A DNA stretch of 64,000 nucleotides from Paracoccaceae bacterium (GTDB lineage: Bacteria; Pseudomonadota; Alphaproteobacteria; Rhodobacterales; Rhodobacteraceae). The notes under the pieces are model-generated. The model did not search any database. It was not told the origin of the DNA and saw nothing but the letters and a program-made list of their open reading frames with translations. The position numbers were made by a program, and so were the translations under genes. Of this stretch, positions 11,043 to 19,843 are shown piece by piece (position 1 is the stretch's first letter; every line of letters begins with the position of its first letter). The DNA is taken from contig JAWPMR010000001.1 in NCBI GenBank assembly GCA_033344815.1, forward strand, positions 2,032,136-2,096,135, given 5' to 3'.

Positions 11043-11113
11043 GATGCGCCTTTGAAGGGGAATACTCCGACCCAACCATAAGCCGAGTGCTGTGTGACTG
11101 CCAGCCCCTCAAA

Positions 11114-11926
11114 TCATCTGAAAGCATCACAGGGATCACCACGGTCCACAGTTGGACCGTCCAGCGTAACATTGAAAACACCATCAGGCTCATTTCCAGC
11201 TTCACCCTGCCCCAATGCGAAAACGGTGATCTCAGGAGCCGCCTTGGCGACGAGAAACGGCGCGCCCCAATCTGCCCGCGCATGGCCGTTTCCTGTAATC
11301 ACCAGGACCGGACCGCCGGTTTCATCCAAAGCTTCCAGCGCGGTTCGCGCCAACACGGCATCGCGGAGTCGCTGCACCGAAACCATCATCGGCAGCAGAT
11401 CCGCAGGCAAAGCATCACAATGGGCCAGGCGTTGCAAATTTTCGCGGGCTGCTTGCTGAGCATCCGACAGCGGCTGATCCAAGCCGAACCGCTGCGCATC
11501 CTGTACGTCAAACGCTTCTTCCAAAGGCTTTTCCATCAACTGGCGCACCTGGGCGCGCGGCACTCCGGCCCCGAAAATCTGCGCGGTGGGCGCAGCGGCG
11601 AAAATAGGATAGTACATGGCAAAATCAGGCCAGCCGGCGTCCTCCCAGTTCAGCGCAGTCGACAATTCCTGTTCGGACAGGCGATTTAATGGCGTGACAG
11701 CCGCAGCCTGATCAGGTGTCAACATTTCAAAAACCAAGGCCGAAGGCGCCAAAGCAACGGCCCATTCTGCCTGCACGGTGTGATGAGCAAGGTTGTCATG
11801 TTGTTCGCCAAGGAAGACAATTTGCGCCGAACCAGCCTCTGATGGCAGGCCATTGGCAAACGAAAAGGGAGCGGCCAAAGTGACCACTCCAAACAATAGT
11901 GTTGCTGACAACTGACGCTGGATCAC
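11114..11926 (-). CDS. ChaN-like haem-binding family protein, exported
   Basis: 270 residues with an N-terminal signal sequence (about residues 1-24, ending SFANG) and the family signature FLGEQHDNLAHH, where the His residues correspond to the haem-contact region of ChaN. Members are periplasmic or lipid-anchored and thought to take part in haem/iron uptake. No lipobox Cys is seen here. The start overlaps the 3' end of rpoH2 by 4 bases, so it is probably cotranscribed with this stress sigma factor. Confidence 0.8.
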   Translation of the reverse strand: MIQRQLSATLLFGVVTLAAPFSFANGLPSEAGSAQIVFLGEQHDNLAHHTVQAEWAVALAPSALVFEMLTPDQAAAVTPLNRLSEQELSTALNWEDAGWPDFAMYYPIFAAAPTAQIFGAGVPRAQVRQLMEKPLEEAFDVQDAQRFGLDQPLSDAQQAARENLQRLAHCDALPADLLPMMVSVQRLRDAVLARTALEALDETGGPVLVITGNGHARADWGAPFLVAKAAPEITVFALGQGEAGNEPDGVFNVTLDGPTVDRGDPCDAFR

Positions 11927-12801
11927 ATCAGGAAATGGTGCACTTCACGCGATTGGTTTTCCAAAGACTTCCGCATCTTGCCGAAAGCTGCGGCCTCAAG
12001 CTGGCGCACCCGCTCCTTACTGAGAGACAATTCCTGTCCCAGGCTTTCAAGGGTGCGGGGCTGGTCGCGCAACTTTCGTTCTCTTACGATAAAGCGCTCG
12101 CGATCATTGAGATCGTTCATCGCCTGAAGTAGCCACGCGCGCAACTGCTCTGTGTCGTGGCGATGTTCGACCGCCTCGGCTGCCTGCTCGCTGTCGTCTT
12201 CCAGCGCATCGATCCACTCACGCCCCTCATCTTCTGTCGATTGGGTTGCATTGAGAGAGTAGTCGGAGCCAGAAAGCCGCCCTTCCATCATTTCGACGTC
12301 ATGCAATGGCACACCGATTTCAGTTGAAATCATTTGACGCAATTGATGGCGATCCAGTGTCTCGCCCGCTGCCGCACTTTCTCTTTCAAGCCTCGCCTGA
12401 ACACGGCGCATGTTGAAAAACAGCGATTTTTGCGATGAAGTCGATCCAGTACGAACCATCGACCAGTTACGCATGACATGGTCTTGGATCGATGCTTTGA
12501 TCCACCAAACCGCGTATGTCGAAAAGCGAACTCCGCGATCTGGGTCGAATTTGTCCGCGGCCTTCATCAGTCCAAGACCCGCTTCCTGGATCAGATCGTT
12601 CATAGGGGCGCCATATCGTTTAAACTTGGAAGCCATTGAAATAGCCAGCCTCATGTAAGCTGTAATCAGACGGTGCAGCGACTTTTCGCAGCGTTCATCA
12701 CGCCACGCATAAGCGAGACGCAATTCTGTCTCCGCGTCCAATAGTTCCGCTTTCATCGCCTTACGCGACAACGTCATATCTCGTGCAGTATCCAAAGCCA
12801 T
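11923..12801 (-). CDS. rpoH2: RNA polymerase sigma-32 family factor, RpoH2 type
   Basis: Heat-shock/oxidative-stress sigma factor, 292 residues. Region 2 has DLIQEAGLGLMKAADKFDP and FSTYAVWWIKASIQDHVMRNWSMVR; the RpoH box appears as KSLFFNMRRVQARL; region 4 ends with LESLGQELSLSKERVRQLE and the recognition helix. Rhodobacteraceae usually carry two rpoH genes; the N-terminus and RpoH box resemble the RpoH2 branch, which responds to singlet oxygen in Rhodobacter. The paralogue assignment is an inference. Confidence 0.9.
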   Translation of the reverse strand: MALDTARDMTLSRKAMKAELLDAETELRLAYAWRDERCEKSLHRLITAYMRLAISMASKFKRYGAPMNDLIQEAGLGLMKAADKFDPDRGVRFSTYAVWWIKASIQDHVMRNWSMVRTGSTSSQKSLFFNMRRVQARLERESAAAGETLDRHQLRQMISTEIGVPLHDVEMMEGRLSGSDYSLNATQSTEDEGREWIDALEDDSEQAAEAVEHRHDTEQLRAWLLQAMNDLNDRERFIVRERKLRDQPRTLESLGQELSLSKERVRQLEAAAFGKMRKSLENQSREVHHFLM

Positions 12802-12897
12802 AGCGACATCTCCCAGTCAGATGAAGCACACCTTGCCGTGTACATTGATATAGTTACGCATCATACACGCGTTTGGTTCACTTCAAAGGTTGATAAA

Positions 12898-13419
12898 ATG
12901 TTGCCAAAACTGACTTTGGTGCTAGGTGGGGCGGCTTCTGGTAAATCCGTTTGGGCTGAAAACTATTTGTTAAGCAATTGCTTAACGCCTGCTTACCTTG
13001 CGACATCACGCGTATTTGACGACGAAATAAAACTGCGTGTGGAGGTCCACAAATCGCGCAGATGTGACCGTTGGACTAATTTTGAGGCAGATTTAGACTT
13101 GGCACCAACCTTGTCGCGCCTTGAACCTGACCAAGCTGTATTAATTGACTGCGCCACAATGTGGTTGAGCAATCAAATGTTGGACGAACGGGACATAAGT
13201 GCGGCCCAGAATGACCTGTTGAGCGCGCTGTCCCTGTCCAAGGCGCCTGTTGTTATCGTCTCAAACGAAGTCGGTCACGGAATTGTGCCGGATAACGCGC
13301 TCGCCCGGCATTTTCGCGAAGCGCAAGGTCGGTTAAACATTGCTTTGGCCGCACAGAGCGACGTGACGGTGATGGTCACCGCAGGCCTACCCATGATATT
13401 GAAAGGGACCCTATCATGA
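12898..13419 (+). CDS. cobU: Adenosylcobinamide kinase / adenosylcobinamide-phosphate guanylyltransferase
   Basis: Bifunctional enzyme of the late cobalamin pathway that phosphorylates adenosylcobinamide and activates it with GMP. 173 residues from the ATG at 12898. Walker A GGAASGKS is near residue 10, DCATMWLSNQM near 77 and the SNEVGHGIVP stretch near 120. The gene overlaps the following histidine phosphatase by 4 bases. Confidence 0.94.
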   Translation: MLPKLTLVLGGAASGKSVWAENYLLSNCLTPAYLATSRVFDDEIKLRVEVHKSRRCDRWTNFEADLDLAPTLSRLEPDQAVLIDCATMWLSNQMLDERDISAAQNDLLSALSLSKAPVVIVSNEVGHGIVPDNALARHFREAQGRLNIALAAQSDVTVMVTAGLPMILKGTLS

Positions 13420-13997
13420 CCACTTGGCACTGGGTCCGCCATGGTCCCACACATGAAAAAAACTTCGTCGGTTGGCGCGATGTACCCGCAGATTTATCCG
13501 ATATAGATCAAATTGCGCGCCTCCGGGCGCATTTGCCGCAGACTGGTCTGGTAGTCACGTCCGACTTGATCCGCGCATCTGCAACTGGTGATGTCGTACA
13601 AGGGCCCGCGCATACGCGATTGCCGAACACACCTGAAATCCGAGAGTTTAATTTCGGTGTTTGGGATGGCATGCATTTCACCGAGGTCGCCGAACGTGAC
13701 CCCGATCTAAGCCGCGCCTATTGGGAAAAACCGGGAGATGTATCGCCGCCGGAGGGAGAGAGTTGGAATGCAGCAGCAGCCCGCGTGAATAATTTTGTCG
13801 ACAAAATCAACGAAACCCACCCTGGCAATCATGTCATTGCCGTTGCGCACATCGGTGTGATCCTGACGCAGGTTCAGCGTGGTTTGGGCGTAAGCGCTTA
13901 TGAAGCGCTATCCCACAAAATAGACAACCTTTCCGCCACGCGCATCACATGGATGGATGATAAGGCGACCGTGGAACTGATCAATCATTGTCCGTGA
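13416..13997 (+). CDS. Histidine phosphatase family protein, possible alpha-ribazole phosphatase
   Basis: 193-residue member of the phosphoglycerate-mutase-like superfamily. The phosphohistidine motif is WVRHGPTHE near residue 7; the acid EFNFGVWDG and the second His in AVAHIGVI are present. Translational coupling to cobU (4-base overlap) makes a CobC-like role, dephosphorylating alpha-ribazole phosphate or cobalamin phosphate, the best guess; family members hydrolyse many other substrates. Confidence 0.75.
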   Translation: MTTWHWVRHGPTHEKNFVGWRDVPADLSDIDQIARLRAHLPQTGLVVTSDLIRASATGDVVQGPAHTRLPNTPEIREFNFGVWDGMHFTEVAERDPDLSRAYWEKPGDVSPPEGESWNAAAARVNNFVDKINETHPGNHVIAVAHIGVILTQVQRGLGVSAYEALSHKIDNLSATRITWMDDKATVELINHCP

Positions 13998-14056
13998 TAT
14001 AGAACACCACAATTCATTGTTTGATGCCGAAGCGTCGCGCCAGTTAGCCTAACCAC

Positions 14057-14737
14057 ATGACTTATGACCTTTATATCGGCGATCGTACCTTCTCCAGCTG
14101 GTCTTTGCGCGGCTGGCTGATGTTGGAAAAATTCGGCCTGCCTTACAGGGCCAATATGGTTGGGCTCTACAATGGCACCATGGCAGAGGAACTCGCCCCG
14201 CTCGCCCCTGCGCGTCTCGTACCCGCGCTGAAAACACCCGATGGAGACATCATCGGCGAGTCGCTTGCCATGGCGGAAACGCTGGCCGAGCGTCATCCCG
14301 ACGTCGGGCTCTGGCCAAAAGACGCGCGTTTGCGCATGCGTGCAAGATGGCTCTGCGCAGAAATGGCCTCTGGATTCATGGCGCTTCGTGCTGCCTGTCC
14401 CATGCAATTGCAACATGTAGATGCTGGTTTTGAACCCACACAAGAAGTGCGTGCCGATCTTGAGCGGCTCGAACAGATTTGGGACAGTGCCCGCGATCTA
14501 ACGGGAGGCGACAGCGTTTGGTTGTTGGGCAACTATTCCTTGGCAGATGTCTTTTACGCCCCAGTGGCTGCACGAATAATCGGTTATGACTTACCTGTTT
14601 CGAAAACCACACGCGCCTATTGCCACGCTACAATACAAGACCCAACCTTCAAGGCGTGGCGATCTGAGGGTCTCAAAAAGACCTATGATCCGTTTCCTTA
14701 TCCGGTTGCCGACGCGCGCGGTGCGTGGCCTGCATAA
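14057..14737 (+). CDS. Glutathione S-transferase family protein
   Basis: 226 residues with an N-terminal thioredoxin-like domain (YDLYIGDRTFSSWSLRGWLMLEKF; Ser residues at the catalytic position, as in MaiA/zeta-like classes) and an all-helical C-terminal domain with the N-capping SLADVFYAPV motif. Probably a cytosolic glutathione-dependent enzyme; the substrate is unknown. It stands alone, 59 bases after the phosphatase gene. Confidence 0.85.
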   Translation: MTYDLYIGDRTFSSWSLRGWLMLEKFGLPYRANMVGLYNGTMAEELAPLAPARLVPALKTPDGDIIGESLAMAETLAERHPDVGLWPKDARLRMRARWLCAEMASGFMALRAACPMQLQHVDAGFEPTQEVRADLERLEQIWDSARDLTGGDSVWLLGNYSLADVFYAPVAARIIGYDLPVSKTTRAYCHATIQDPTFKAWRSEGLKKTYDPFPYPVADARGAWPA

Positions 14738-14807
14738 TGCCGCGACATTAACCCTTCATAAAGACCCCTCAAGTACCGATTAACCACAATTGGTGAGAGG
14801 GCGAACA

Positions 14808-16322
14808 TTGATTTCATTGGCACATTCCGTTGCGTTCCGTGGTGTCGAAGCTTGTCTCGTTGAGGTGCAATGTTCACTGTCTCCCGGATTGCCGGGCTTC
14901 AGCATCGTTGGTCTTCCCGACAAAGCTGTATCTGAAGCCAAGGAACGGGTGCGCGCGGCACTCGCGTGCATGGCAATTGCGTTTCCTTCCAAAAAAGTAA
15001 CGATCAATCTCAGCCCCGCTGATTTACCCAAAGAAGGCAGCCACTTTGACCTGCCAATTGCCCTCTCGCTTCTGGCAGCATTGGAAATTATTCCCCGCGA
15101 TATCACACAAACAGTGATCGCCCTGGGAGAACTGTCGCTGGATGGCAAAATTGTGCCCGTGACCGGTGCCTTACCGGCGGCGATGACGGCCGCCTCCGAA
15201 GGGTTAGATCTTTTTTGCCCTGAGCCTTGCGGCAAGGAGGCCGCGTGGGTGAGCGATGCCAATGTTATTGCTGCAAAAACACTGGGCGATGTCGTGCGTC
15301 ACTTTAGTGGCCAAGTGCCGATTCCATCCGCGCACCCCGGCGAAATTCCAGCCTCACCACTCGCCAAAGATCTCAGCGAAGTCAAAGGACAGGAACGCGC
15401 CAAACGCGCGCTTGAAATCGCCGCTGCAGGCCGTCACCACCTGATTTTTGTCGGTACGCCCGGGTCCGGCAAGTCCATGCTGGCACAGCGTTTACCCGGT
15501 ATCCTGCCCCCGATGACCGCAATCGAGGCTTTGGAAACTTCGATGATCCATTCGGTCGCTGGCGAATTGGACGAAGGCGGCATTACGCGAGATCGCCCGT
15601 TTCGCGATCCTCATCACACCTCCTCCATGGCGGCTATCATCGGTGGCGGACGCATGGCCAAACCAGGTGAAGTTTCATTGGCGCACAATGGCGTGCTGTT
15701 CATGGACGAATTCCCTGAATATCAACGCAATGTGCTTGAAACACTGCGCCAACCTTTGGAAACAGCCGAAGTGATGGTGTCACGCGCCAATGCGCATGTC
15801 CGTTACCCCTGCCGTTTTATGTTGGTAGCCGCAGCCAACCCCTGCAAATGCGGCTATCTTTCTGACCCAGAACGCGCCTGCGCCCGCGTGCCTCAATGCG
15901 GTGCGGATTACCTCGGTCGAATCTCTGGCCCGTTGATGGACCGTTTTGATCTACGCGTGGACGTACCACCTGTTGCCTACCGCGATCTTGATCTGCCAGC
16001 TAACGGTGAAAAGTCCATAACGGTGGCCGCACGGGTTGAAACGGCAAGGGCGGTACAACAGAACCGGTTTGCCGAGCGGGCAGAAATGCGCACAAATGCC
16101 GATGCCGAAGGCGAGGCTTTGGAAGAGATTGCATTGCCAGACGCCGAAGGTCGCGATTTGCTGTTACGCGCTGCGGAAAAGTTCAACCTCTCTGCACGCG
16201 GATATCACCGGGTCATGCGCGTGGCCCGCACGATCGCCGATCTTGACGGTTCCGAAGCAGTCCATCGCCCTCACATCGCAGAAGCCATCAGCTTCAGGCT
16301 TGTTACCCCTGTAGACGCCTAG
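14808..16322 (+). CDS. comM: YifB/ComM family Mg-chelatase-like AAA+ ATPase
   Basis: Homologue of ComM, a hexameric helicase that promotes branch migration during natural transformation. 504 residues from a TTG at 14808 with GAGAGG 7 bases upstream; earlier TTG/GTG codons at 14790/14793 are less consistent with relatives. An N-terminal Lon-like fold (about 1-170) precedes the AAA+ core with Walker [12 protein letters not shown], Walker [12 protein letters not shown] and the zinc-binding region NPCKCGYL...CARVPQC. Stops of this gene and gshB share a CTAG. Confidence 0.93.
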   Translation: MISLAHSVAFRGVEACLVEVQCSLSPGLPGFSIVGLPDKAVSEAKERVRAALACMAIAFPSKKVTINLSPADLPKEGSHFDLPIALSLLAALEIIPRDITQTVIALGELSLDGKIVPVTGALPAAMTAASEGLDLFCPEPCGKEAAWVSDANVIAAKTLGDVVRHFSGQVPIPSAHPGEIPASPLAKDLSEVKGQERAKRALEIAAAGRHHLIFVGTPGSGKSMLAQRLPGILPPMTAIEALETSMIHSVAGELDEGGITRDRPFRDPHHTSSMAAIIGGGRMAKPGEVSLAHNGVLFMDEFPEYQRNVLETLRQPLETAEVMVSRANAHVRYPCRFMLVAAANPCKCGYLSDPERACARVPQCGADYLGRISGPLMDRFDLRVDVPPVAYRDLDLPANGEKSITVAARVETARAVQQNRFAERAEMRTNADAEGEALEEIALPDAEGRDLLLRAAEKFNLSARGYHRVMRVARTIADLDGSEAVHRPHIAEAISFRLVTPVDA

Positions 16323-17254
16323 GCGCGCCGCGCTTCAATGGCCTCCCAAATCTTCGCAGCAATGTTTACCCCGTCAAACCGCTCCAGTTCCTGAATGCCA
16401 GTAGGCGATGTAACGTTAATTTCGGTCAGATACTCACCGATAACGTCAATGCCCACAAAAATCTGGCCTTTCTCTTTCAACAAAGGCCCGATCGCGGCGC
16501 AAATTTCCAAGTCACGCTCAGACAGGCCAATTTTTTCCGGCCGCCCGCCAACGTGCATGTTGGATCGCGTCTCACCAGCAGCGGGCACTCGGTTGATCGC
16601 GCCCACAGGTTCACCATCCACCAAGATCACCCGCTTGTCGCCCTTTGACACATCCGGCAGAAACTTCTGCACAATCAGAGGTTCACGCGAGAAACTGACA
16701 AACAATTCGTGGAGCGAACTGAGATTGCGATCATTCACATCCAGGCGGAACACCCCGGCACCACCATTGCCGTAAAGCGGCTTCAGAATGATATCCCCAT
16801 GCTTCTCTTTGAATGCTTTGATCGTGGTCAGATCACGCGCAATGCTTGTGGGTGGTGTAAGATCCGGAAAATCCAGCACCAGCAGTTTTTCAGGGTAATT
16901 TCGCACCCAAAACGGATCATTGACCACCAAAGTGCCCGGCGCAAGACGATCCAAAAGATGCGTGGAGGTGATGTAATGCATGTCAAACGGCGGGTCTTGG
17001 CGCAGCCAGACCACATCGAAATCCGCCAGATCAACTTCACGCGCGTGCCCAAGCTGTGCATGATCCCCCTGAACACGCTGCACACGCAGGTCATGGCCGC
17101 GCGCAGTAATGCGCCCTTCCTGATACGCCAGATGATCAGGCGAATAGAAGAACAGGTCATGACCACGCGCCTGCGCCTCTTCGGCGAGTCGGAACGAACT
17201 GTCTGCATTGATGTCAATGTTCCCAATCGGGTCCATCTGAAAGGCGATCTTCAT
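16319..17254 (-). CDS. gshB: Glutathione synthetase
   Basis: ATP-grasp ligase that joins glycine to gamma-glutamylcysteine. 311 residues from the ATG at 17254, chosen because CAGGAG precedes it and [14 protein letters not shown] is the usual N-terminus. The ATP-grasp loop [18 protein letters not shown] and the C-terminal [14 protein letters not shown] are present. The 3' end overlaps comM by four bases in a convergent arrangement. Confidence 0.96.
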   Translation of the reverse strand: MKIAFQMDPIGNIDINADSSFRLAEEAQARGHDLFFYSPDHLAYQEGRITARGHDLRVQRVQGDHAQLGHAREVDLADFDVVWLRQDPPFDMHYITSTHLLDRLAPGTLVVNDPFWVRNYPEKLLVLDFPDLTPPTSIARDLTTIKAFKEKHGDIILKPLYGNGGAGVFRLDVNDRNLSSLHELFVSFSREPLIVQKFLPDVSKGDKRVILVDGEPVGAINRVPAAGETRSNMHVGGRPEKIGLSERDLEICAAIGPLLKEKGQIFVGIDVIGEYLTEINVTSPTGIQELERFDGVNIAAKIWEAIEARRA

Positions 17255-17325
17255 GGCCACTCCTGCTTTGCTTGCCCTTAAATGGCGCAAGGATGACAAA
17301 GGTGCAATGACGTGGCGCGCCAGAC

Positions 17326-17706
17326 CTAAGCTTCGCCGAATGCATTCTCGATAATGTGGACGACACCCTGCCCGTCCACCAGCGCAACATCAAAGCGCGC
17401 TTCGGTTAAAGCGCCTCGTGGTTGCAATCCAAGATATTCTTCGGCGGTGGCATAAATTCGTTGCATCTGACGGGGGCTGATGCGCCCGGCTGCACGCGCA
17501 ATATTTGCAGCGTGTTTTACCTCCACAAAGACCAAGGCAACCCCATCGCTCAGAATCAAATCGATTTCACCACCCGAACCACGCCAACGGCTCTCGACAA
17601 CGGAACATCCGCAGTTCTGATAATGGCGCGCCACGCCATCTTCCGCTGCATTTCCAGCATGAAAGGATCGTTGCCCTCGCAATGCGCGCTGGTCTTTTAC
17701 GGCCAT
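17326..17706 (-). CDS. yraN: YraN family endonuclease-like protein (UPF0102)
   Basis: 126-residue member of the YraN family, which has a restriction-endonuclease-like fold. The core [21 protein letters not shown] carries the D...ExK arrangement of that fold. Start taken at 17706 ([18 protein letters not shown]), 4 bases after the rsmI stop; longer versions would run through rsmI. Biological role of the family is poorly known; the rsmI-yraN pairing is common. Confidence 0.88.
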   Translation of the reverse strand: MAVKDQRALRGQRSFHAGNAAEDGVARHYQNCGCSVVESRWRGSGGEIDLILSDGVALVFVEVKHAANIARAAGRISPRQMQRIYATAEEYLGLQPRGALTEARFDVALVDGQGVVHIIENAFGEA

Positions 17707-17710
17707 GATC

Positions 17711-18568
17711 TTACCCTTTGGCAAGCTCCAGCGCCAATTGATAGACTTGGCGGCGAGGCAAATTGTGGGCCTTGGATACCATATCGACCGCATCGCGCAT
17801 CGTTGTGGCCTCCATCGCCCGAACAAGGTCAGTTTTTAGATGATCTTGACTAACAGACTCTGAACGATTGCGATCAATCAGCACCACGACCTCGCCCTTG
17901 ACCGATTTCTGATCGTATTCTCGCGCCAAATCCGCCAGGCTTCCGCGTCTGACTTCTTCAAATTTTTTGGTGAGTTCCCGACAAACAGCTGCCTTGCGCT
18001 CCGCACCCAGAATGGCCTCGGCATCCGATAGCATTGCGCCCAATCGTTTGGGGGATTCATAGAATACTAAGGTCCCGGGCACTTCCCGTAGATCTTCCAG
18101 ACCAGACCGGCGGGCCGCTTTGGCGTTTGGTAAAAACCCCGCGAAGTGAAATGCATCCGTGGGTAGCCCGGCCAGAACGAGCGCTGTCAGAATAGCAGAA
18201 GGGCCCGGTGCACAAGTCACAAGACATCCCGCCTCAGCTGCCGCGCGGCTGAGCTCAAACCCGGGATCGGCAATGAGAGGCATACCCGCCTCCGATGCAT
18301 AAGCCACCGATTTGCCCGCCGCGACTGCCTCCAGCAGTCGATTGATCACTCCAGCGCCGGAGTGATCATGCAGCGCGACAAGCCGGCGCCCGGCCAGTGG
18401 TACACCATGAATGTCCATCAAACGGCGCAGACTGCGCGTGTCTTCAGCCGCCAGAATATCAGCTGAGGCCAGAATATCCAAAGCGCGCAGTGTAATGTCA
18501 CGCGCTGTTCCAATTGGCACACCTACGAAGTAAAGACCCGCGCCCAAGGGCACCTTTTGGAAATTCAA
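17711..18568 (-). CDS. rsmI: 16S rRNA (cytidine(1402)-2'-O)-methyltransferase
   Basis: Tetrapyrrole-methylase-fold enzyme that 2'-O-methylates C1402 in the decoding centre of 16S rRNA. 285 residues starting at a TTG (18568) with AAAGGCGGG 8 bases upstream. Motifs VGVPIGTARDITLRAL, AEDTRSLRRL, GMPLIADPGFEL and the C-terminal helix are intact. Divergent from the lppC-like gene, with an 84-base shared promoter region. Confidence 0.95.
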   Translation of the reverse strand: MNFQKVPLGAGLYFVGVPIGTARDITLRALDILASADILAAEDTRSLRRLMDIHGVPLAGRRLVALHDHSGAGVINRLLEAVAAGKSVAYASEAGMPLIADPGFELSRAAAEAGCLVTCAPGPSAILTALVLAGLPTDAFHFAGFLPNAKAARRSGLEDLREVPGTLVFYESPKRLGAMLSDAEAILGAERKAAVCRELTKKFEEVRRGSLADLAREYDQKSVKGEVVVLIDRNRSESVSQDHLKTDLVRAMEATTMRDAVDMVSKAHNLPRRQVYQLALELAKG

Positions 18569-18652
18569 CGCTGGACCCGCCTTTCGTGACGTTTATGATC
18601 ACACCAACCGCGCCACAGTGCGCATGGACCTTGATGACTGGAGTGTTCACCT

Positions 18653-19834
18653 ATGTTTGCTGTTTTCCCATCTGCCCGCAAGGTATTGCATATGCTAGCG
18701 CTGCCGATAATTGCGCTGACACTTGCGGCCTGTGATGCGGTGCCCGGCGGCGGTTTTGGAGGCGGGCCCAGCATCGACACCAGCGAAGCTGTCCCAGTTG
18801 CGCTCCTTGTCCCCGGCGGATCAGGTCTGACCACTGACGAACTTTTGGCTCAGAGCCTTGAAAATGCTGCGCGCCTGGCGATGCGTGACTTGAACGGTGC
18901 CAGTATCGACCTGCGCGTGTACCAAACCGGGGGCGATGCGAATAGGGCAGCGGCCCGTGCGAAACAAGCCGTCGACGAGGGCGCAAAGATTATCCTTGGC
19001 CCGGTCTACGCGGCCTCGGCCAATGCCGTCGGCAATGCTGTGGCAAGCCAGAACATCAGCGTGCTGTCATTTTCCAACAACGCCGCGATCGCAGGGGGGA
19101 ACGTTTTCGTATTGGGGCCAACCTTCCAGAACACGTCTGATCGGATGATCAGTTACGCGTTGTCACAAGGAAAACAGCGTTTTGTGCTTGTGCATGGGCA
19201 GGATTCTGCTGGCATCGCGGGGCGTGACGCCATTAACAGATCAATCCAAACGCAAGGGGCCTCGGTTGTCGGGTCCGTCAGTTATGCCTTGTCTCAGCAG
19301 GATGTAATCGCGGCCATTCCTGCGATTAAGACTGCGGTCCAAAGCAACGCAGCTGACGCCGTCTTTATGACAACAGACACCGCAAGCGCGCTGCCCCTGT
19401 TGTCGCAGCTCTTGCCCGAGGCCGGTGTGACGTCGGAGACATCACAATTCATGGGACTGACACGTTGGGATATTCCCGCCCAAACGCTCAGCTTACCAGG
19501 CGTACAGGGTGGATGGTTCGCTATTCCTGACCCTTCTGCTTCCGCGACTTTCAGTTCACAGTATCAGAACGCCTACGGGAGCGTACCGCATCCCATCGGT
19601 GGGCTTGCCTTTGACGGTATCGCAGCCATCGGTGCCCTGGTCAGCCAAGGCCAGTCAAACGCCCTGAGCGGTGCCGCCTTGACACAGGGCGCTGGATTTC
19701 GCGGGGCCAGCGGTATCTTCAGGCTGCTGCCGGATGGTTCAAATCAACGCGGTCTAGCTGTGGCGACGATCAACGAGGCACAGGTGTCAATCCTGAGCCC
19801 TGCCCCGCAGTCTTTCCGCGGCGTGGGCTTCTGA
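18653..19834 (+). CDS. LppC/LpoA-like lipoprotein, penicillin-binding protein activator family
   Basis: 393-residue lipoprotein: signal sequence with lipobox LTLAAC (Cys at about residue 27), then a glycine-rich linker and a type I periplasmic-binding-protein fold (IALLVPGGSG-like start, LVHGQDSAGIAGRDA, GLTRWD). The fold matches the C-terminal domain of LpoA, which stimulates PBP1A, but the N-terminal TPR domain of gamma-proteobacterial LpoA is absent, as usual in alphaproteobacteria. A role in wall synthesis is inferred. glnD follows after 9 bases. Confidence 0.82.
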   Translation: MFAVFPSARKVLHMLALPIIALTLAACDAVPGGGFGGGPSIDTSEAVPVALLVPGGSGLTTDELLAQSLENAARLAMRDLNGASIDLRVYQTGGDANRAAARAKQAVDEGAKIILGPVYAASANAVGNAVASQNISVLSFSNNAAIAGGNVFVLGPTFQNTSDRMISYALSQGKQRFVLVHGQDSAGIAGRDAINRSIQTQGASVVGSVSYALSQQDVIAAIPAIKTAVQSNAADAVFMTTDTASALPLLSQLLPEAGVTSETSQFMGLTRWDIPAQTLSLPGVQGGWFAIPDPSASATFSSQYQNAYGSVPHPIGGLAFDGIAAIGALVSQGQSNALSGAALTQGAGFRGASGIFRLLPDGSNQRGLAVATINEAQVSILSPAPQSFRGVGF

Positions 19835-19843
19835 GGAACACAC

